A DNA stretch of 64,000 nt from Pseudomonadota bacterium (GCA_021845925.1 JAJZUW010000003.1:186001-250000), one strand, 5' to 3'. Positions 27,410 through 36,782 are shown, counted from the stretch's first letter. The notes: generated by a model from the letters alone, not told the origin. Numbers and translations: made by a program.

Positions 27410-28198
27410 ATGCTCGTTTACCCTCACTTCAATCCGGTGGCTTTTTCACTGGGTCCTCTCTCTGTGCGCTGGTATGGGCTCATGTATATGCTGGCCTTCA
27501 TTCTGGTGCTGGTGCTCGGACGTGCGCAGATTCGCCGGCAGCCGCAATCCGCGTGGACGACCCAGATGCTGGACGATGTCCTGTCATGGGGGGTGCTCGG
27601 CGTGGTGCTTGGCGGCCGGCTCGGTTACGTGCTGTTCTACAAGCCGGCGTTTTATCTGGCGCACCCCTTGCAGGTGTTTTATGTCTGGCAGGGCGGCATG
27701 TCGTTCCATGGCGGCTTTCTTGGCGTGTTGCTGGCCATGTGGCTGTTTGCCAGACGACACGGCCGTTCCTGGCTGTCCATCACCGATTTCATTGCGCCGC
27801 TGGTGCCTCTTGGTCTGGGGGCCGGCCGTATTGGCAATTTCATCAATGGCGAATTGTGGGGTCGTCCTACCGATGTGCCGTGGGCCATGGTTTTTCCGCA
27901 GGTGGACCTGCAACCGCGCCACCCTTCGCAGCTGTATGAGTTTGGCCTGGAAGGATTGACCCTGTTTGTCATCCTATGGTGGTTTTCCAGTCGTTCCCGG
28001 CCGGTGGGTGCGGTTTCGGCCCTGTTTCTGATTGGCTATGGCAGTTTCCGTTTTCTGGCCGAATTCACCCGCGAACCGGACGATTTTCTGGGCCTGCTGG
28101 CGCTCGGGCTCAGCATGGGGCAGTGGTTGTCGTTGCCGATGATTCTGGCCGGCATTGCCATGATGGTGTGGGCGTACCGGCGCAAGGCCGCTCAATGA
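27410..28198 (+). CDS. lgt: Lgt, prolipoprotein diacylglyceryl transferase
   Basis: Inner-membrane enzyme that adds diacylglycerol to the lipobox Cys of prolipoproteins. The protein is 262 residues with about seven membrane segments. [17 protein letters not shown] is the Lgt signature, and SFHGGFLG and RHPSQLYE are also conserved. The reading frame extends far upstream but only the ATG at 27410 gives the Lgt N-terminus. Its stop overlaps the oxyR start (ATGA). Confidence 0.96.
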   Translation: MLVYPHFNPVAFSLGPLSVRWYGLMYMLAFILVLVLGRAQIRRQPQSAWTTQMLDDVLSWGVLGVVLGGRLGYVLFYKPAFYLAHPLQVFYVWQGGMSFHGGFLGVLLAMWLFARRHGRSWLSITDFIAPLVPLGLGAGRIGNFINGELWGRPTDVPWAMVFPQVDLQPRHPSQLYEFGLEGLTLFVILWWFSSRSRPVGAVSALFLIGYGSFRFLAEFTREPDDFLGLLALGLSMGQWLSLPMILAGIAMMVWAYRRKAAQ

Positions 28199-29112
28199 CC
28201 CTGACCGAGTTGCGCTACATTGTTGCGGTAGCCCGCGAACGACACTTCAGCCGTGCTGCCGAGGCCTGTTTTGTGTCGCAACCCACGTTGAGCGTTGCAA
28301 TCCGCAAGCTGGAAGAAGAGCTGGGCGTGGTGCTGTTCGAACGTGCAAACAACGAGATTGCCGTAACCCCGGTTGGTGAGCGGATTATCGAGCAGGCGGC
28401 CCGCGTGCTGGAAGAGGTGCAGGCGATCCGGCAGATGGCCCGCGACGGCGCCAATGATCTGGTTGGCCCCCTCCGTCTGGGGGCGATTTACACCATAGCG
28501 CCGTATCTGCTGCCGGAACTGATTCCGGCGCTGCATCGCATCGCGCCGCAGATGCCATTGCTGCTGGAAGAAAACTTCACGTTCCGGCTGACCGAACGGC
28601 TCAGACAGGGTGAGCTGGATGCCATTCTGGTGGCCCTGCCCTACGACGAGCCAGGTCTGCGCGTGCGCGTCCTGTACGAAGAACCGTTCCGGGTGGTGTT
28701 GCCGGACGACCATCCCTGGGTTGGCCGTGCGGCGATTCCGGCCGATGAACTGACACCGGAAAACATGTTGTTGCTGGGTGTGGGGCACTGTTTCCGTGAT
28801 CAGGTTCTGGAAGCCTGTCCGGCGCTCAACCGCAGTCTGTCGCATGCCGGGGCCCAGCAGACCTTGCAGTCGGGCAGTCTGGAAACCATCCGCTACATGG
28901 TGGCTTCGGGTGCTGGCATTTCGGTGATGCCGTGTACCGCCACCCGGCGCCAGTCCATCGATGGTCTGGTGTACAAGCCGTTCGAGGCACCGGCGCCACG
29001 TCGCCAGGTGGCGCTGGCCTGGCGCAAGAGTTTTCCCCGGATCGCGGCCATGGAAGTGCTGGCCGAGGCCGTGGCCGCCTGTTCACTGAATTGCATGGAC
29101 AATAGTCAGTAG
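28195..29112 (+). CDS. oxyR: OxyR, peroxide-sensing LysR-type regulator
   Basis: A 305-residue LysR-family activator. The N-terminal helix-turn-helix is [25 protein letters not shown]. The sensor segment [14 protein letters not shown] places the redox cysteines at residues 199 and 208, the same numbers as in E. coli OxyR. The disulfide formed by peroxide switches on defence genes. It is coupled to lgt by an ATGA overlap. An OxyR-type operator begins in its last codons, and the rubrerythrin cluster follows. Confidence 0.95.
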   Translation: MTLTELRYIVAVARERHFSRAAEACFVSQPTLSVAIRKLEEELGVVLFERANNEIAVTPVGERIIEQAARVLEEVQAIRQMARDGANDLVGPLRLGAIYTIAPYLLPELIPALHRIAPQMPLLLEENFTFRLTERLRQGELDAILVALPYDEPGLRVRVLYEEPFRVVLPDDHPWVGRAAIPADELTPENMLLLGVGHCFRDQVLEACPALNRSLSHAGAQQTLQSGSLETIRYMVASGAGISVMPCTATRRQSIDGLVYKPFEAPAPRRQVALAWRKSFPRIAAMEVLAEAVAACSLNCMDNSQ

Positions 29113-29138
29113 CTATTGCGAATATTGCAATAATCAAT
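29102..29138 (+). promoter_or_regulatory. OxyR operator before the rubrerythrin gene
   Basis: Four tetramers stand at exact seven-base intervals: ATAG (29102), CTAT (29113), ATTG (29124) and CAAT (29135). The classical OxyR site is ATAG-N7-CTAT-N7-ATAG-N7-CTAT, so spacing is perfect and the second half is a symmetric variant. The site starts inside the oxyR stop region and ends at a plausible promoter. Confidence 0.8.
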
Positions 29139-29166
29139 TGGAACAATCGGGTGGTTCTGTTTAGCA
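29138..29166 (+). promoter_or_regulatory. Likely promoter of the rubrerythrin cluster
   Basis: TTGGAA (29138-29143), 17 bases, TTAGCA (29161-29166). It directly abuts the OxyR operator, the position expected for an OxyR-activated promoter. Confidence 0.5.
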
Positions 29167-29216
29167 TGTCAACCATGGAGCAACCGCTCCGTATGCCAAC
29201 CAGAAGGAGAGCCATC

Positions 29217-29681
29217 ATGAGTGTTACCGTCCAGAATCTGGAAGCCGCGTTTGCCGGTGAATCCATGGCCCACATCAAATACCTGTACTTTGCCCGCATC
29301 TGTCGCGCCGCCGGCGATGAAGCAACCGCCAGGGTGTTCGAGGAAACGGCGGCCCAGGAAGTGTTGCATGCCTTCGGTCATCTCGATCTGCTGTATCCGG
29401 CCAGCAGCATGTCGCCAGCACGTTGCCTGGAAATGGCCATCGAAGGTGAAACCTACGAATACACCGAAATGTACCCGTCGTTCCGGCATGCCGCCATGGA
29501 AGAAGGTCAGCATGAAGCCGTGGCCGAAATCGACGGCCAGATTGCCGAATCGAAGGAACATGCAGCCCAGTTCCGCGCGACCCTGGAGAAAGCGGCCAAG
29601 CGGTTTGCTGCCCTGGCAAAAGTCGAAGAAAAGCACGCCCGGCATTACCAGGAAACGCTGGATCAGGTGCGCGCAGCCTGA
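29217..29681 (+). CDS. Rubrerythrin (diiron domain only)
   Basis: A 154-residue ferritin-like diiron protein that reduces hydrogen peroxide. Iron ligands are expected in NLEAAFAGESMAH, FEETAAQEVLHA, AIEGETYEYTEMYP and the EEKHARHY helix. There is no C-terminal rubredoxin domain (sulerythrin-like), which fits the separate rubredoxin gene that follows. AAGGAGA stands before the ATG at 29217. It is the first gene after the OxyR operator. Confidence 0.92.
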   Translation: MSVTVQNLEAAFAGESMAHIKYLYFARICRAAGDEATARVFEETAAQEVLHAFGHLDLLYPASSMSPARCLEMAIEGETYEYTEMYPSFRHAAMEEGQHEAVAEIDGQIAESKEHAAQFRATLEKAAKRFAALAKVEEKHARHYQETLDQVRAA

Positions 29682-29742
29682 ACGGCTGAGCCGGTTCCCC
29701 TGATGCAGAACGAAACCAGTCCCTGATTGAAAGGAATGCACC

Positions 29743-29907
29743 ATGAAAAAGTACCAGTGTGTGGTTTGCGGATTCATTTATGACGAAGCGGCAGGCATGC
29801 CGGAAGAAGGCATTGTGGCGGGAACGCTGTGGACGGATATCCCGGAAGACTGGGCGTGTCCGGACTGCGGTGTTGCCAAGGCGGATTTTGAAATGGTGGA
29901 AATCTGA
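29743..29907 (+). CDS. Rubredoxin
   Basis: A 54-residue protein with two CxxC knuckles, CVVCG and CPDCG, that bind one iron, and the usual [11 protein letters not shown] stretch. It would carry electrons from the reductase encoded next to the rubrerythrin encoded before. AAAGGAA stands before the ATG. Confidence 0.97.
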   Translation: MKKYQCVVCGFIYDEAAGMPEEGIVAGTLWTDIPEDWACPDCGVAKADFEMVEI

Positions 29908-29967
29908 GATGGCCTGTCCGGCTCGTCTTCATGACGGGCCCGGCCGTGTCAGCATATGGAGGAAAGC

Positions 29968-31110
29968 ATGGAACCGATCATCATCGTCGGCAGTGGCATG
30001 GCAGGCTATGGCCTGGCCAGGGAATTCCGCAAGCGGAACAGCGAACAGCCGGTAACCATTCTGACTGCCGATGATGGCGCGGTGTACAGCAAGCCATTGT
30101 TGTCCACGGCGCTGGCGCAGGGACAGGTGGCCGATCAACTGCAGCAACACACGGCAGAAGCGCTTGCCGGTCAGCTTGGTGTGCAGATCCGCACGCAGAC
30201 TCGCGTAGAGCGAATCGATACCGGCTCGCGTCAGGTGCAGGTGGATGGCGGCTGTCTGTCCTACCGGCATCTGGTACTGGCGCTGGGCGCCGATCCGGTT
30301 GATCCCGGACTGGCCGGCGATGCGGCGGACCGGGTGATGAGCGTGAATGACCTGCAGGATTACCGCCGGTTTCGCAACCGCTTGCAGGGCAAACGACGGG
30401 TGGTGATTCTGGGGGGTGGTCTGATTGGGTGTGAATTTGCCAATGATCTCATTCTGGCCGGATATGAAGTGGATCTGGTCCACCCGCGTGAATGGCCGCT
30501 GGAGCGGTTGTTGCCACCGGCACTTGGTCGGGTGTTTGTCGACCAGACGCGCGAACGCGGGCTCAACTGGCATTTGCAGCGCAAGGCGCGGGCGGTGTGG
30601 CATGCCGGTGATGATGTCCGGGTGGAGCTTGACAATGGTGACAGTCTGACTGCCGATCTGGTGCTGTCAGCCATCGGGTTGCGGCCACGCACCAACCTGG
30701 CGCAGGACGCCGGATTGCAGGTGGCGCGTGGCATCGTGGTGGATCGTCGGCTGAATGCATCGGTGCCGGCGGTATCTGCCATCGGGGATTGCGCTGAGGT
30801 TGACGGGCTGGTGCTGCCGTTTGTTCAGCCCTTGCTGGCACAGGCGCGTACTCTGGCCGCCTTGCTGGCCGGCGAAGACACTGTGCTGGCCTATCCGGCC
30901 ATGCCTGTGACCATCAAGACACCGATTCTGCCGCTGGTGGTGGGAGGTGCGACACCGGAGCCGGCCCAGAACTGGCAGACCGACACCGTGGAAGGTGGTT
31001 GGCGCTCCTGTCTGTATGCGGCTGATGGCAGCCTTCAGGGGTTTGCGCTGGCCGGCGCGGCTACCCGCGAACGGGCGACACTGTCCAGATTGCTGTCACC
31101 GTTGCTGTAG
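29968..31110 (+). CDS. Rubredoxin-NAD(+) reductase-like flavoprotein
   Basis: A 380-residue FAD/NAD(P)H oxidoreductase. FAD site IIVGSGMAGYGLAREF at the N-terminus, NADH site RVVILGGGLIGCEFANDL in the middle, and the second FAD motif VSAIGDCAEVDG. Length and order match AlkT/RubB-type reductases. With rubredoxin and rubrerythrin next door it completes an NADH peroxidase chain. GGAGG is eight bases before the ATG at 29968. Confidence 0.9.
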   Translation: MEPIIIVGSGMAGYGLAREFRKRNSEQPVTILTADDGAVYSKPLLSTALAQGQVADQLQQHTAEALAGQLGVQIRTQTRVERIDTGSRQVQVDGGCLSYRHLVLALGADPVDPGLAGDAADRVMSVNDLQDYRRFRNRLQGKRRVVILGGGLIGCEFANDLILAGYEVDLVHPREWPLERLLPPALGRVFVDQTRERGLNWHLQRKARAVWHAGDDVRVELDNGDSLTADLVLSAIGLRPRTNLAQDAGLQVARGIVVDRRLNASVPAVSAIGDCAEVDGLVLPFVQPLLAQARTLAALLAGEDTVLAYPAMPVTIKTPILPLVVGGATPEPAQNWQTDTVEGGWRSCLYAADGSLQGFALAGAATRERATLSRLLSPLL

Positions 31111-31130
31111 CCGGCGCGTCGTAGTCCGGT

Positions 31131-31499
31131 TCAGGACTGGTTTTGCTGCTCGGCGATTTCCTTGTGCACGGCTGCCATGTCGAGCTCTTTGGCTTTGCCG
31201 ATCAGGTCATCCAGCGCGGAGGCGGGCAACGAACCAGGTTGCGAGAAGATGATGACTTTTTCACGGAAAATCATCAGGGTGGGAATGGAACGGATCTGAA
31301 AACTGGCAGCCAGACCTTGTTCTTCTTCGGTGTTGACCTTGGCAAACACGATGTCGGGATATTTTTCCGAAGCCGCTTCGAAGATGGGCGCAAAGGCACG
31401 GCAGGGGCCGCACCATGGGGCCCAGAAATCAACCAGAATGAAATTGTTGTCGAGAATGGTGGATTCAAAGTTGTCTTGCGTGAGTTCCAGAACAGCCAT
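31131..31499 (-). CDS. trxA: Thioredoxin
   Basis: A 122-residue cytoplasmic thioredoxin: active site WAPWCGPC (Cys30, Cys33), cis-Pro loop SIPTLMIF. There is no signal peptide. The C-terminus is about 14 residues longer than E. coli TrxA and ends in a polar helix. I chose the start at 31499 (MAVLELTQDNF). It converges with the rubredoxin reductase gene. Confidence 0.93.
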   Translation of the reverse strand: MAVLELTQDNFESTILDNNFILVDFWAPWCGPCRAFAPIFEAASEKYPDIVFAKVNTEEEQGLAASFQIRSIPTLMIFREKVIIFSQPGSLPASALDDLIGKAKELDMAAVHKEIAEQQNQS

Positions 31500-31584
31500 G
31501 TCTTGCTCCTGTAGTAACATGCGTCACATTAACATGAGTTGTATGCCCTGACCAGACCGGTTGGTGATCTGTCCGGCAGCAAAA

Positions 31585-31601
31585 TGCGACAAATCGTCGC
31601 A
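31585..31601. promoter_or_regulatory. RegA/PrrA-type palindrome before regB
   Basis: TGCGAC-AAATC-GTCGCA, a perfect 6-bp dyad with a 5-base spacer, 41 bases before the regB start. RegA-family regulators bind GCGNC-N(variable)-GNCGC sites, which this fits. It suggests autoregulation. Confidence 0.75.
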
Positions 31602-31641
31602 GTGGCGGACAAGAGGGTCAAACCCCGTTACAATCATCGTC

Positions 31642-32949
31642 ATGATTCGTCCCGTTTCCGCTCCCAGTCTGGCATCTGCCGGTAGCCTGCTGCGCGATAT
31701 CCTGGCGTTGCGCGTGTACGGCCTGCTGGCCCAGATTGTGGTGGTTGTGGTGGCCGTGATCGTGCTGCATGCCGATTTGTCATTGCGCCCGCTGGGCTTG
31801 CTGATCGTGCTTGGCGGCATGTTTGCCGGCTGGACGGCCTACCGGTTGCGCCGTGGCTGGCCGGTGACATTGCTGGAATGTTTTTTCCAGCTGCTGACCG
31901 ACATTCTGTTGTTGACATTCCTGCTCTATTTTTCTGGTGGAGCAGCCAATCCGTTCGTTTCCCTGTATCTGCTGCCGATCATGATCGGTGCCACCGCCTT
32001 GCCGTCCCGCCTGGCCTGGCTGCTGTCGCTGTCCGGCCTGCTGTCCTACAGCGCCCTGATGGCCTGGCACCAGCCGCTGGTTCTGCCGCCTGGCAGCGCG
32101 GCGTTTCATCTGCATGTGCTTGGCATGTGGCTCAATTTCATTCTGAGTACCATATTGATTACCTACTTTATTGGTCGCATGGCCATTGGCTTGCGCCGGC
32201 GCGACGGGCAACTGGCCCGTGTGCGCGAACAACGTCTGCGCGATGAGCAGATTGTTGCCATTGGCAGCCTCGCGGCGGGCGCAGCGCATGAGCTGTCGAC
32301 ACCGCTGGCCACCATGAATGTGATTGCCGGTGAACTGCTGCATGCGCATTCCGGCGACGCTGCGCTGGCTGACCAGCTGGAATTGCTGCGTTCGCAAATC
32401 CGGGTATGCAAGCAGGTGCTGACCCGGTTGACCAGGGCAGACCGGGCAGGACAGGCAGGCCGGGCGGATTCGGGCCAGGTGGTGCGATTGGATGAATGGC
32501 TGGCAGCACGGCTGGATGAATGGCAGGTCATGCGGCCGCAGGTGTCGCTGGACCTGCGCTGGCTGGGTTCGGGAGACATGCCTCGCTTCATTGCCGGGGA
32601 TGCCCTCGGGCAGGCCTTGCTCAACCTGTGCAACAATGCCGCGGATGCGGGCCATGAACAGGTCGAGATCGAAGCCGACTGGGATCTGCGACAGATCCGG
32701 CTGGATATTCTGGACCGCGGCACAGGATTTCCGGAAGAGATTCCGGTCGGAACGGCAATTTTTACCACCAAGCAGGCGCAGGGCGGAAGTGGCATCGGCC
32801 TGTTGCTGGCCAATGCCAGCATCGAACAGTATGGCGGACAGGTCAGCCTGTCCGCTCGGCCAGATGGCGGTGCCTGCGTAACCGTCATGTTGCCGGTGTT
32901 TGATCCAGTCACGGAGGAAACCCATGCGTCGCCTGTTGCTGGTCGATGA
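31642..32949 (+). CDS. regB: RegB/PrrB-type redox sensor histidine kinase
   Basis: A 435-residue membrane kinase with about six hydrophobic segments, the RegB quinone-binding signature GGAANPF (residues 99-105), the H-box GAAHELSTPLAT with His216, and the redox Cys256 in IRVCKQVL. The ATP domain has N-box NLCNNAADA and G-box DRGTGFP. RegB senses the redox state of the quinone pool and directs RegA, which controls CO2 fixation, respiration and other redox pathways. regA starts inside its 3' end. Confidence 0.93.
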   Translation: MIRPVSAPSLASAGSLLRDILALRVYGLLAQIVVVVVAVIVLHADLSLRPLGLLIVLGGMFAGWTAYRLRRGWPVTLLECFFQLLTDILLLTFLLYFSGGAANPFVSLYLLPIMIGATALPSRLAWLLSLSGLLSYSALMAWHQPLVLPPGSAAFHLHVLGMWLNFILSTILITYFIGRMAIGLRRRDGQLARVREQRLRDEQIVAIGSLAAGAAHELSTPLATMNVIAGELLHAHSGDAALADQLELLRSQIRVCKQVLTRLTRADRAGQAGRADSGQVVRLDEWLAARLDEWQVMRPQVSLDLRWLGSGDMPRFIAGDALGQALLNLCNNAADAGHEQVEIEADWDLRQIRLDILDRGTGFPEEIPVGTAIFTTKQAQGGSGIGLLLANASIEQYGGQVSLSARPDGGACVTVMLPVFDPVTEETHASPVAGR

Positions 32950-33454
32950 TGACAGCGTGTTTGCCGGGGTCATGCAGGCGGCTTTGATCCGGCGGGGTTT
33001 CGAGGTCCGCGTGGCTCATGCCACCGAACCGGCGCTGGCCCTGTTGTCCGACTGGCTGCCGGATGACGCCATTGTTGATCTGCGCATGCCAGGCAGTTCA
33101 GGTCTTGCGCTGATCAGTGGCTTGCGCAAGGCCAATCCGGCCATGCGGATTGTCATGCTGACCGGTTATGCGAGCATTGCGACTGCAGTCGAGGCCATCA
33201 AACTGGGCGCAACACATTATCTGGCCAAGCCGGCCGATGTGGATGACATCGTGGCGGCGCTGGAACGTGACCGTGGTGATGCCGGCATCGCGCCTTCCGC
33301 GCGGCCTCTTTCGGTGGAGCGTCTGGAATGGGAGCACATCCAGAAGGTGCTTGCCGAAAACGAGGGCAATGTATCGGCCACGGCCCGGGCATTGGGCATG
33401 CACCGCCGGACCTTGCAGCGCAAACTGTTCAAGCGGCCGGTGCGTGATGACTGA
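32924..33454 (+). CDS. regA: RegA/PrrA-type response regulator
   Basis: A 176-residue regulator: receiver domain (LLLVDDDSVFAG, phospho-Asp52 in AIVDLRMPG, Lys in YLAKPAD) and a Fis-type helix-turn-helix at the C-terminus (EGNVSATARALGMHRRTLQRKL), the hallmark of RegA. Its ATG lies 26 bases before the regB stop, so the two are coupled. Two perfect palindromes of its likely binding type flank the pair. Confidence 0.94.
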   Translation: MRRLLLVDDDSVFAGVMQAALIRRGFEVRVAHATEPALALLSDWLPDDAIVDLRMPGSSGLALISGLRKANPAMRIVMLTGYASIATAVEAIKLGATHYLAKPADVDDIVAALERDRGDAGIAPSARPLSVERLEWEHIQKVLAENEGNVSATARALGMHRRTLQRKLFKRPVRDD

Positions 33455-33466
33455 CTGCGCTTGATA

Positions 33467-33483
33467 TGCGACAACGTGTCGCA
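33467..33483. promoter_or_regulatory. RegA-type palindrome before the outer-membrane protein gene
   Basis: TGCGAC-AACGT-GTCGCA, the same dyad and spacer length as the site before regB, 54 bases before the next start. It suggests that the outer-membrane protein and tlpA-like genes are RegA targets. Confidence 0.75.
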
Positions 33484-33536
33484 TTCCGTGGCTGAAGCCT
33501 GCTCTTTATAATTCCCCCCGGTCAAACGGGGGCAAG

Positions 33537-34619
33537 ATGAGACAACAGATTTGGATTCATTGGCTGCTGGCAGCCGCGCTGTTTACGCCGTTGCCGGCAC
33601 TGGCTTGCGCCACCTGCGGATGTACGCTGAGCAGTCAGGCGGCTACCGGATATGCGGCAGAAACGGGTCAAACCGGCAGTTCCGGCTGGACACTGGGGAT
33701 CGAATACAGTTATATCGACCAGAGCCAGATGCGCGCGGGCATGTCGGCCATTTCACCTGCACAGGCCGCCGTGCTGACCAACGGCGTTTCGGGTGCCAGC
33801 GCTGCCAGTCCTGGCCCGCAGGAAATCGAAAAACGGACCATCAACCGTTATACCAACGTGGCGTTGACCTATGCTGCCAACCCAGAGTGGAACTATACCG
33901 TCATCCTGCCTTATATCGATCGTTCGCATGGCACCTGGGGCAATGTGTCTGGCGACCGGATCAATGCTGCCAATGTCAGCGATGCCACCGCTTCGGGGCT
34001 CGGCGACATGCAGTGGATCGCCACGTGGCAGGGCTGGTTGCCGACGCATAATCTGGGGTTGCAACTGGGCGTGAAACTGCCCACTGGTGCATATGGCAAC
34101 CAGAACGTCGACACGGGAATCCCGGTTGGCAGGTCGCCAACCCTGTTTGTCAGCGGGCCCAATGCCGGAGCCCCACTGGATGCCAGTCTGCAGCCTGGTA
34201 CCGGCAGTACGGATCTGATTCTGGGTGCGTTTTACGAGCAGCCAGTCAGCCAGAACCTGGATGTGTTTGTTCAAGGGCGCTACCAGGTGGCCATGTTTGA
34301 ACAGTTGAACCAGCCGGGAGCCAATTTCCGGCCTGGCAATCTGGGTGTGCTGAGTCTGGGTTTGCGTTATGAAAAACACCAGGACTGGACTCCGCAGGTG
34401 CAGCTGAACGTTTCGCGCAAGAGTCATGATATGGGCGCTCTGGCTGACGCAACCGATACGGCAGGTACGGTGATTTATCTCAGTCCAGGTATCAGTGTCA
34501 GGGTGCTGCGGACGCTGGGTGTGTATACTTTCATCCAGGTTCCTGTCTACAGCCAGCTGGACGGCTATCAGCTGTTTCCCCGCTGGACCGGAACGGTGGG
34601 TATGAGTTACGGATTCTGA
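33537..34619 (+). CDS. Outer-membrane beta-barrel protein with an N-terminal CATCGC motif
   Basis: A 360-residue protein: signal peptide to about residue 23 (PLPALA), then CATCGC right at the mature N-terminus, then a long run of amphipathic strands ending in GMSYGF with the terminal Phe of outer-membrane barrels. The CxxCxC motif could bind a metal or be redox active. The Cys at +1 does not fit a lipobox (Ala at -3). It is followed after one base by a tlpA-like thiol protein, and a RegA-type site lies upstream. A transport role is likely; the substrate is unknown. Confidence 0.75.
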   Translation: MRQQIWIHWLLAAALFTPLPALACATCGCTLSSQAATGYAAETGQTGSSGWTLGIEYSYIDQSQMRAGMSAISPAQAAVLTNGVSGASAASPGPQEIEKRTINRYTNVALTYAANPEWNYTVILPYIDRSHGTWGNVSGDRINAANVSDATASGLGDMQWIATWQGWLPTHNLGLQLGVKLPTGAYGNQNVDTGIPVGRSPTLFVSGPNAGAPLDASLQPGTGSTDLILGAFYEQPVSQNLDVFVQGRYQVAMFEQLNQPGANFRPGNLGVLSLGLRYEKHQDWTPQVQLNVSRKSHDMGALADATDTAGTVIYLSPGISVRVLRTLGVYTFIQVPVYSQLDGYQLFPRWTGTVGMSYGF

Positions 34620-34620
34620 A

Positions 34621-35169
34621 TTGCAGACTGGACAACGACTTCTCGGATTGTGCTGCGTGCTGGCATGGCTGGCAGGGGCGCTGCCGTCCATGCCGGCGCA
34701 GGCAGATGCGGTGACGGGACAGCCGGCGCCAGACCTGGTGCTGCACGGTATTGACGGACATGATTACCGGTTGTCTGCCTTGCGCGGCAAGGTTGTCATT
34801 GTCACGTTCTGGGCAACCTGGTGCGCACCCTGTCAGGAAGAATTGCCTGTGTTGTCCAGCTTTGCCAAAGCGCATGCCGGTGATGGATTGCGAGTGCTGG
34901 CGTTTGCGCTGGATGGTCCGGACACCTTGCCACAGGTGCGCAACACGGCAAGGACCCTGGTTTTTCCGGTCGGTTTGCTGGGCAGCAGCTGGGCCGGCGA
35001 GTACGGACGCATCTGGCGGATTCCGGTCAGTTTTGTGCTCGATCGCCAAGGTCGCCTGGTATACAACAGCCTGAGCAGCAACGGATCGGCCTGGGATCGC
35101 GCGACTCTGCAACAGCGTATTCTGCCATTGTTGCAGGCCGGTCCCGCAGGACACACTGCCTTCCGTTGA
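34621..35169 (+). CDS. TlpA/ResA-type periplasmic thioredoxin-like protein
   Basis: A 182-residue protein with a signal peptide (about residues 1-29) and a thioredoxin fold: FWATWCAPCQEELP is the active site (WCAPC) and RIPVSFVLD the cis-Pro loop. This family reduces periplasmic cysteines, for example in cytochrome c or metal-site assembly. The start is probably the TTG at 34621, one base after the preceding stop; no ATG gives a proper signal peptide. Pairing with a CATCGC outer-membrane protein suggests that those cysteines are its client, which is inference. Confidence 0.82.
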   Translation: MQTGQRLLGLCCVLAWLAGALPSMPAQADAVTGQPAPDLVLHGIDGHDYRLSALRGKVVIVTFWATWCAPCQEELPVLSSFAKAHAGDGLRVLAFALDGPDTLPQVRNTARTLVFPVGLLGSSWAGEYGRIWRIPVSFVLDRQGRLVYNSLSSNGSAWDRATLQQRILPLLQAGPAGHTAFR

Positions 35170-35370
35170 AAATCATCCGCGTTTCTGGTTTGTCGAATCA
35201 TGGCATTCCTGATGAGAATATCATCCCATAGCCCTGTTTTTTGGTGTAATCTTCGTCTGTAAGATTTGTTTTGCAAGCCTGTTGCCCGATGCGCTGGCCT
35301 GTGAAGCAGAATCCTGGCTCTGGCCAGGCGATATTGCCGACAGATTCGTCCTGCGGACAGACAGGTGATT

Positions 35371-36684
35371 ATGTTCAAAAATTGGTTTCGGTCAGGCAAG
35401 GAACATCCTGATCCGGTTGCGCACGGGGAAGAAAGTGCAGCCCTGCATCAACTGGCAGGCAGTTCGGCGTTTCTGTTGCGCCAGCCGGTTCTGGATCGCA
35501 CGCAGAAGATTATCGGTTATGATGTGGCCTTCCGGCGGCCGGACAACGATCCGGGTTCGGACCAGGTGCTGGACGAACTGCATGAAGATACGCTGGCCAA
35601 GCTGGAACAGCTTGAATTTTCACAGAACAGCCCGGAAAAACTGATGTTTGTCCGGTTGAAGGCGGGCTTGCTAAAAGATGTCGGCCAGACATTTGCCACC
35701 AACAATCGTCTGGTGCTGGTGCTGGATAGCTGGCATCAGATGAACCAGGAAACGCTGCTCCAGGATTGTCAGGCCTGTGTCCGCAGTGGCTGGCAACTGG
35801 CCATCGACAATCTCCCCGAACAGCTGGAATCCAGCCAGTTGCTGCCTCTGCTGTCCTGGTTGCGTTTTGATCTGCGCCGCTACAGTGCCGTTGACCTGGA
35901 ACAGCAACTCAGACATCTGCGTCATCATGCCGGCTTGCGCCTGCTGGCCAGACAGGTTGAAACCGAAGACGATTTCGAAGCATCCCAGGCATTGGGTTTT
36001 GACGCCTGCCAGGGGTATTTCTTTACCCGGGTCAGGTTGAACCAGCAGCGGCGTATCGATCATGACCGGATTCGCGTGATGCGCATGCTGAACCTGCTGG
36101 CGCAGAATGTCGAGCTGAAAGAGCTCGAATCCGTCATGCGCCGGGATGCGATTCTGTCCTACAAACTGCTGATGTACATCAATTCGCCGCTGAATGGACT
36201 CGATCATCCGCTGGAATCGATCAGTCAGGCGCTCATGTTTCTTGGCTATGGTCCCCTGTACCGCTGGCTGACCGTGCTGTTGTTCACCAGTGGAACCCGG
36301 CATGCGCGCGACCGGGCCATCCTGCAGCAAGCCCTGGTGCGCGCCAGGCTGATGGAATTGCTGGCCAGCCATGCCGGCTTGGGTCATGAAGCCGAATCCC
36401 TGTTCTTGACCGGCATGATCTCGATGCTGGACGCATTGCTGAATGTACCGATTGATCAGGCGATCGAGCCGCTCATGCTGTCCGAGCCCATCACGCAGGC
36501 GCTTACCCAGCGGACCGGTCGCTATGCGTCCTATCTTGATCTGGCGCTGGCACTGGAAACCGGAGACTGGTACCAGGCCGACGACCGGTCGCGGGCAATC
36601 GGCCTGAATGCGGACACCATCAATCCGTTGCTGGTGGAGGCCATGGGCTGGGCCAGCTCGCTGGACAGTCTGCCGGTGGATTGA
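35371..36684 (+). CDS. EAL-like/HDOD signalling protein, first of two paralogs
   Basis: A 437-residue protein of the YuxH type: an EAL-like domain (about residues 30-220) then an HDOD domain (about 225-400; MRRDAILSYKLLMYINSPLNGL is the HDOD core). The catalytic EAL triplet is replaced (IIGYDVAFRR instead of xEALxR), and other c-di-GMP phosphodiesterase motifs are not evident. It is probably a binding or scaffold protein, not an enzyme. I chose the ATG at 35371 over a GTG at 35365. A close paralog follows. Confidence 0.82.
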   Translation: MFKNWFRSGKEHPDPVAHGEESAALHQLAGSSAFLLRQPVLDRTQKIIGYDVAFRRPDNDPGSDQVLDELHEDTLAKLEQLEFSQNSPEKLMFVRLKAGLLKDVGQTFATNNRLVLVLDSWHQMNQETLLQDCQACVRSGWQLAIDNLPEQLESSQLLPLLSWLRFDLRRYSAVDLEQQLRHLRHHAGLRLLARQVETEDDFEASQALGFDACQGYFFTRVRLNQQRRIDHDRIRVMRMLNLLAQNVELKELESVMRRDAILSYKLLMYINSPLNGLDHPLESISQALMFLGYGPLYRWLTVLLFTSGTRHARDRAILQQALVRARLMELLASHAGLGHEAESLFLTGMISMLDALLNVPIDQAIEPLMLSEPITQALTQRTGRYASYLDLALALETGDWYQADDRSRAIGLNADTINPLLVEAMGWASSLDSLPVD

Positions 36685-36782
36685 AGGCTTGTGGCGGGCT
36701 GTGCGTGCTGCCGTGGCCGGATGTTGTGGGTGTTAATTTCGTTGGAGCCTGACTGCAGGCCGGACTGTCAGACGGAGAAATC

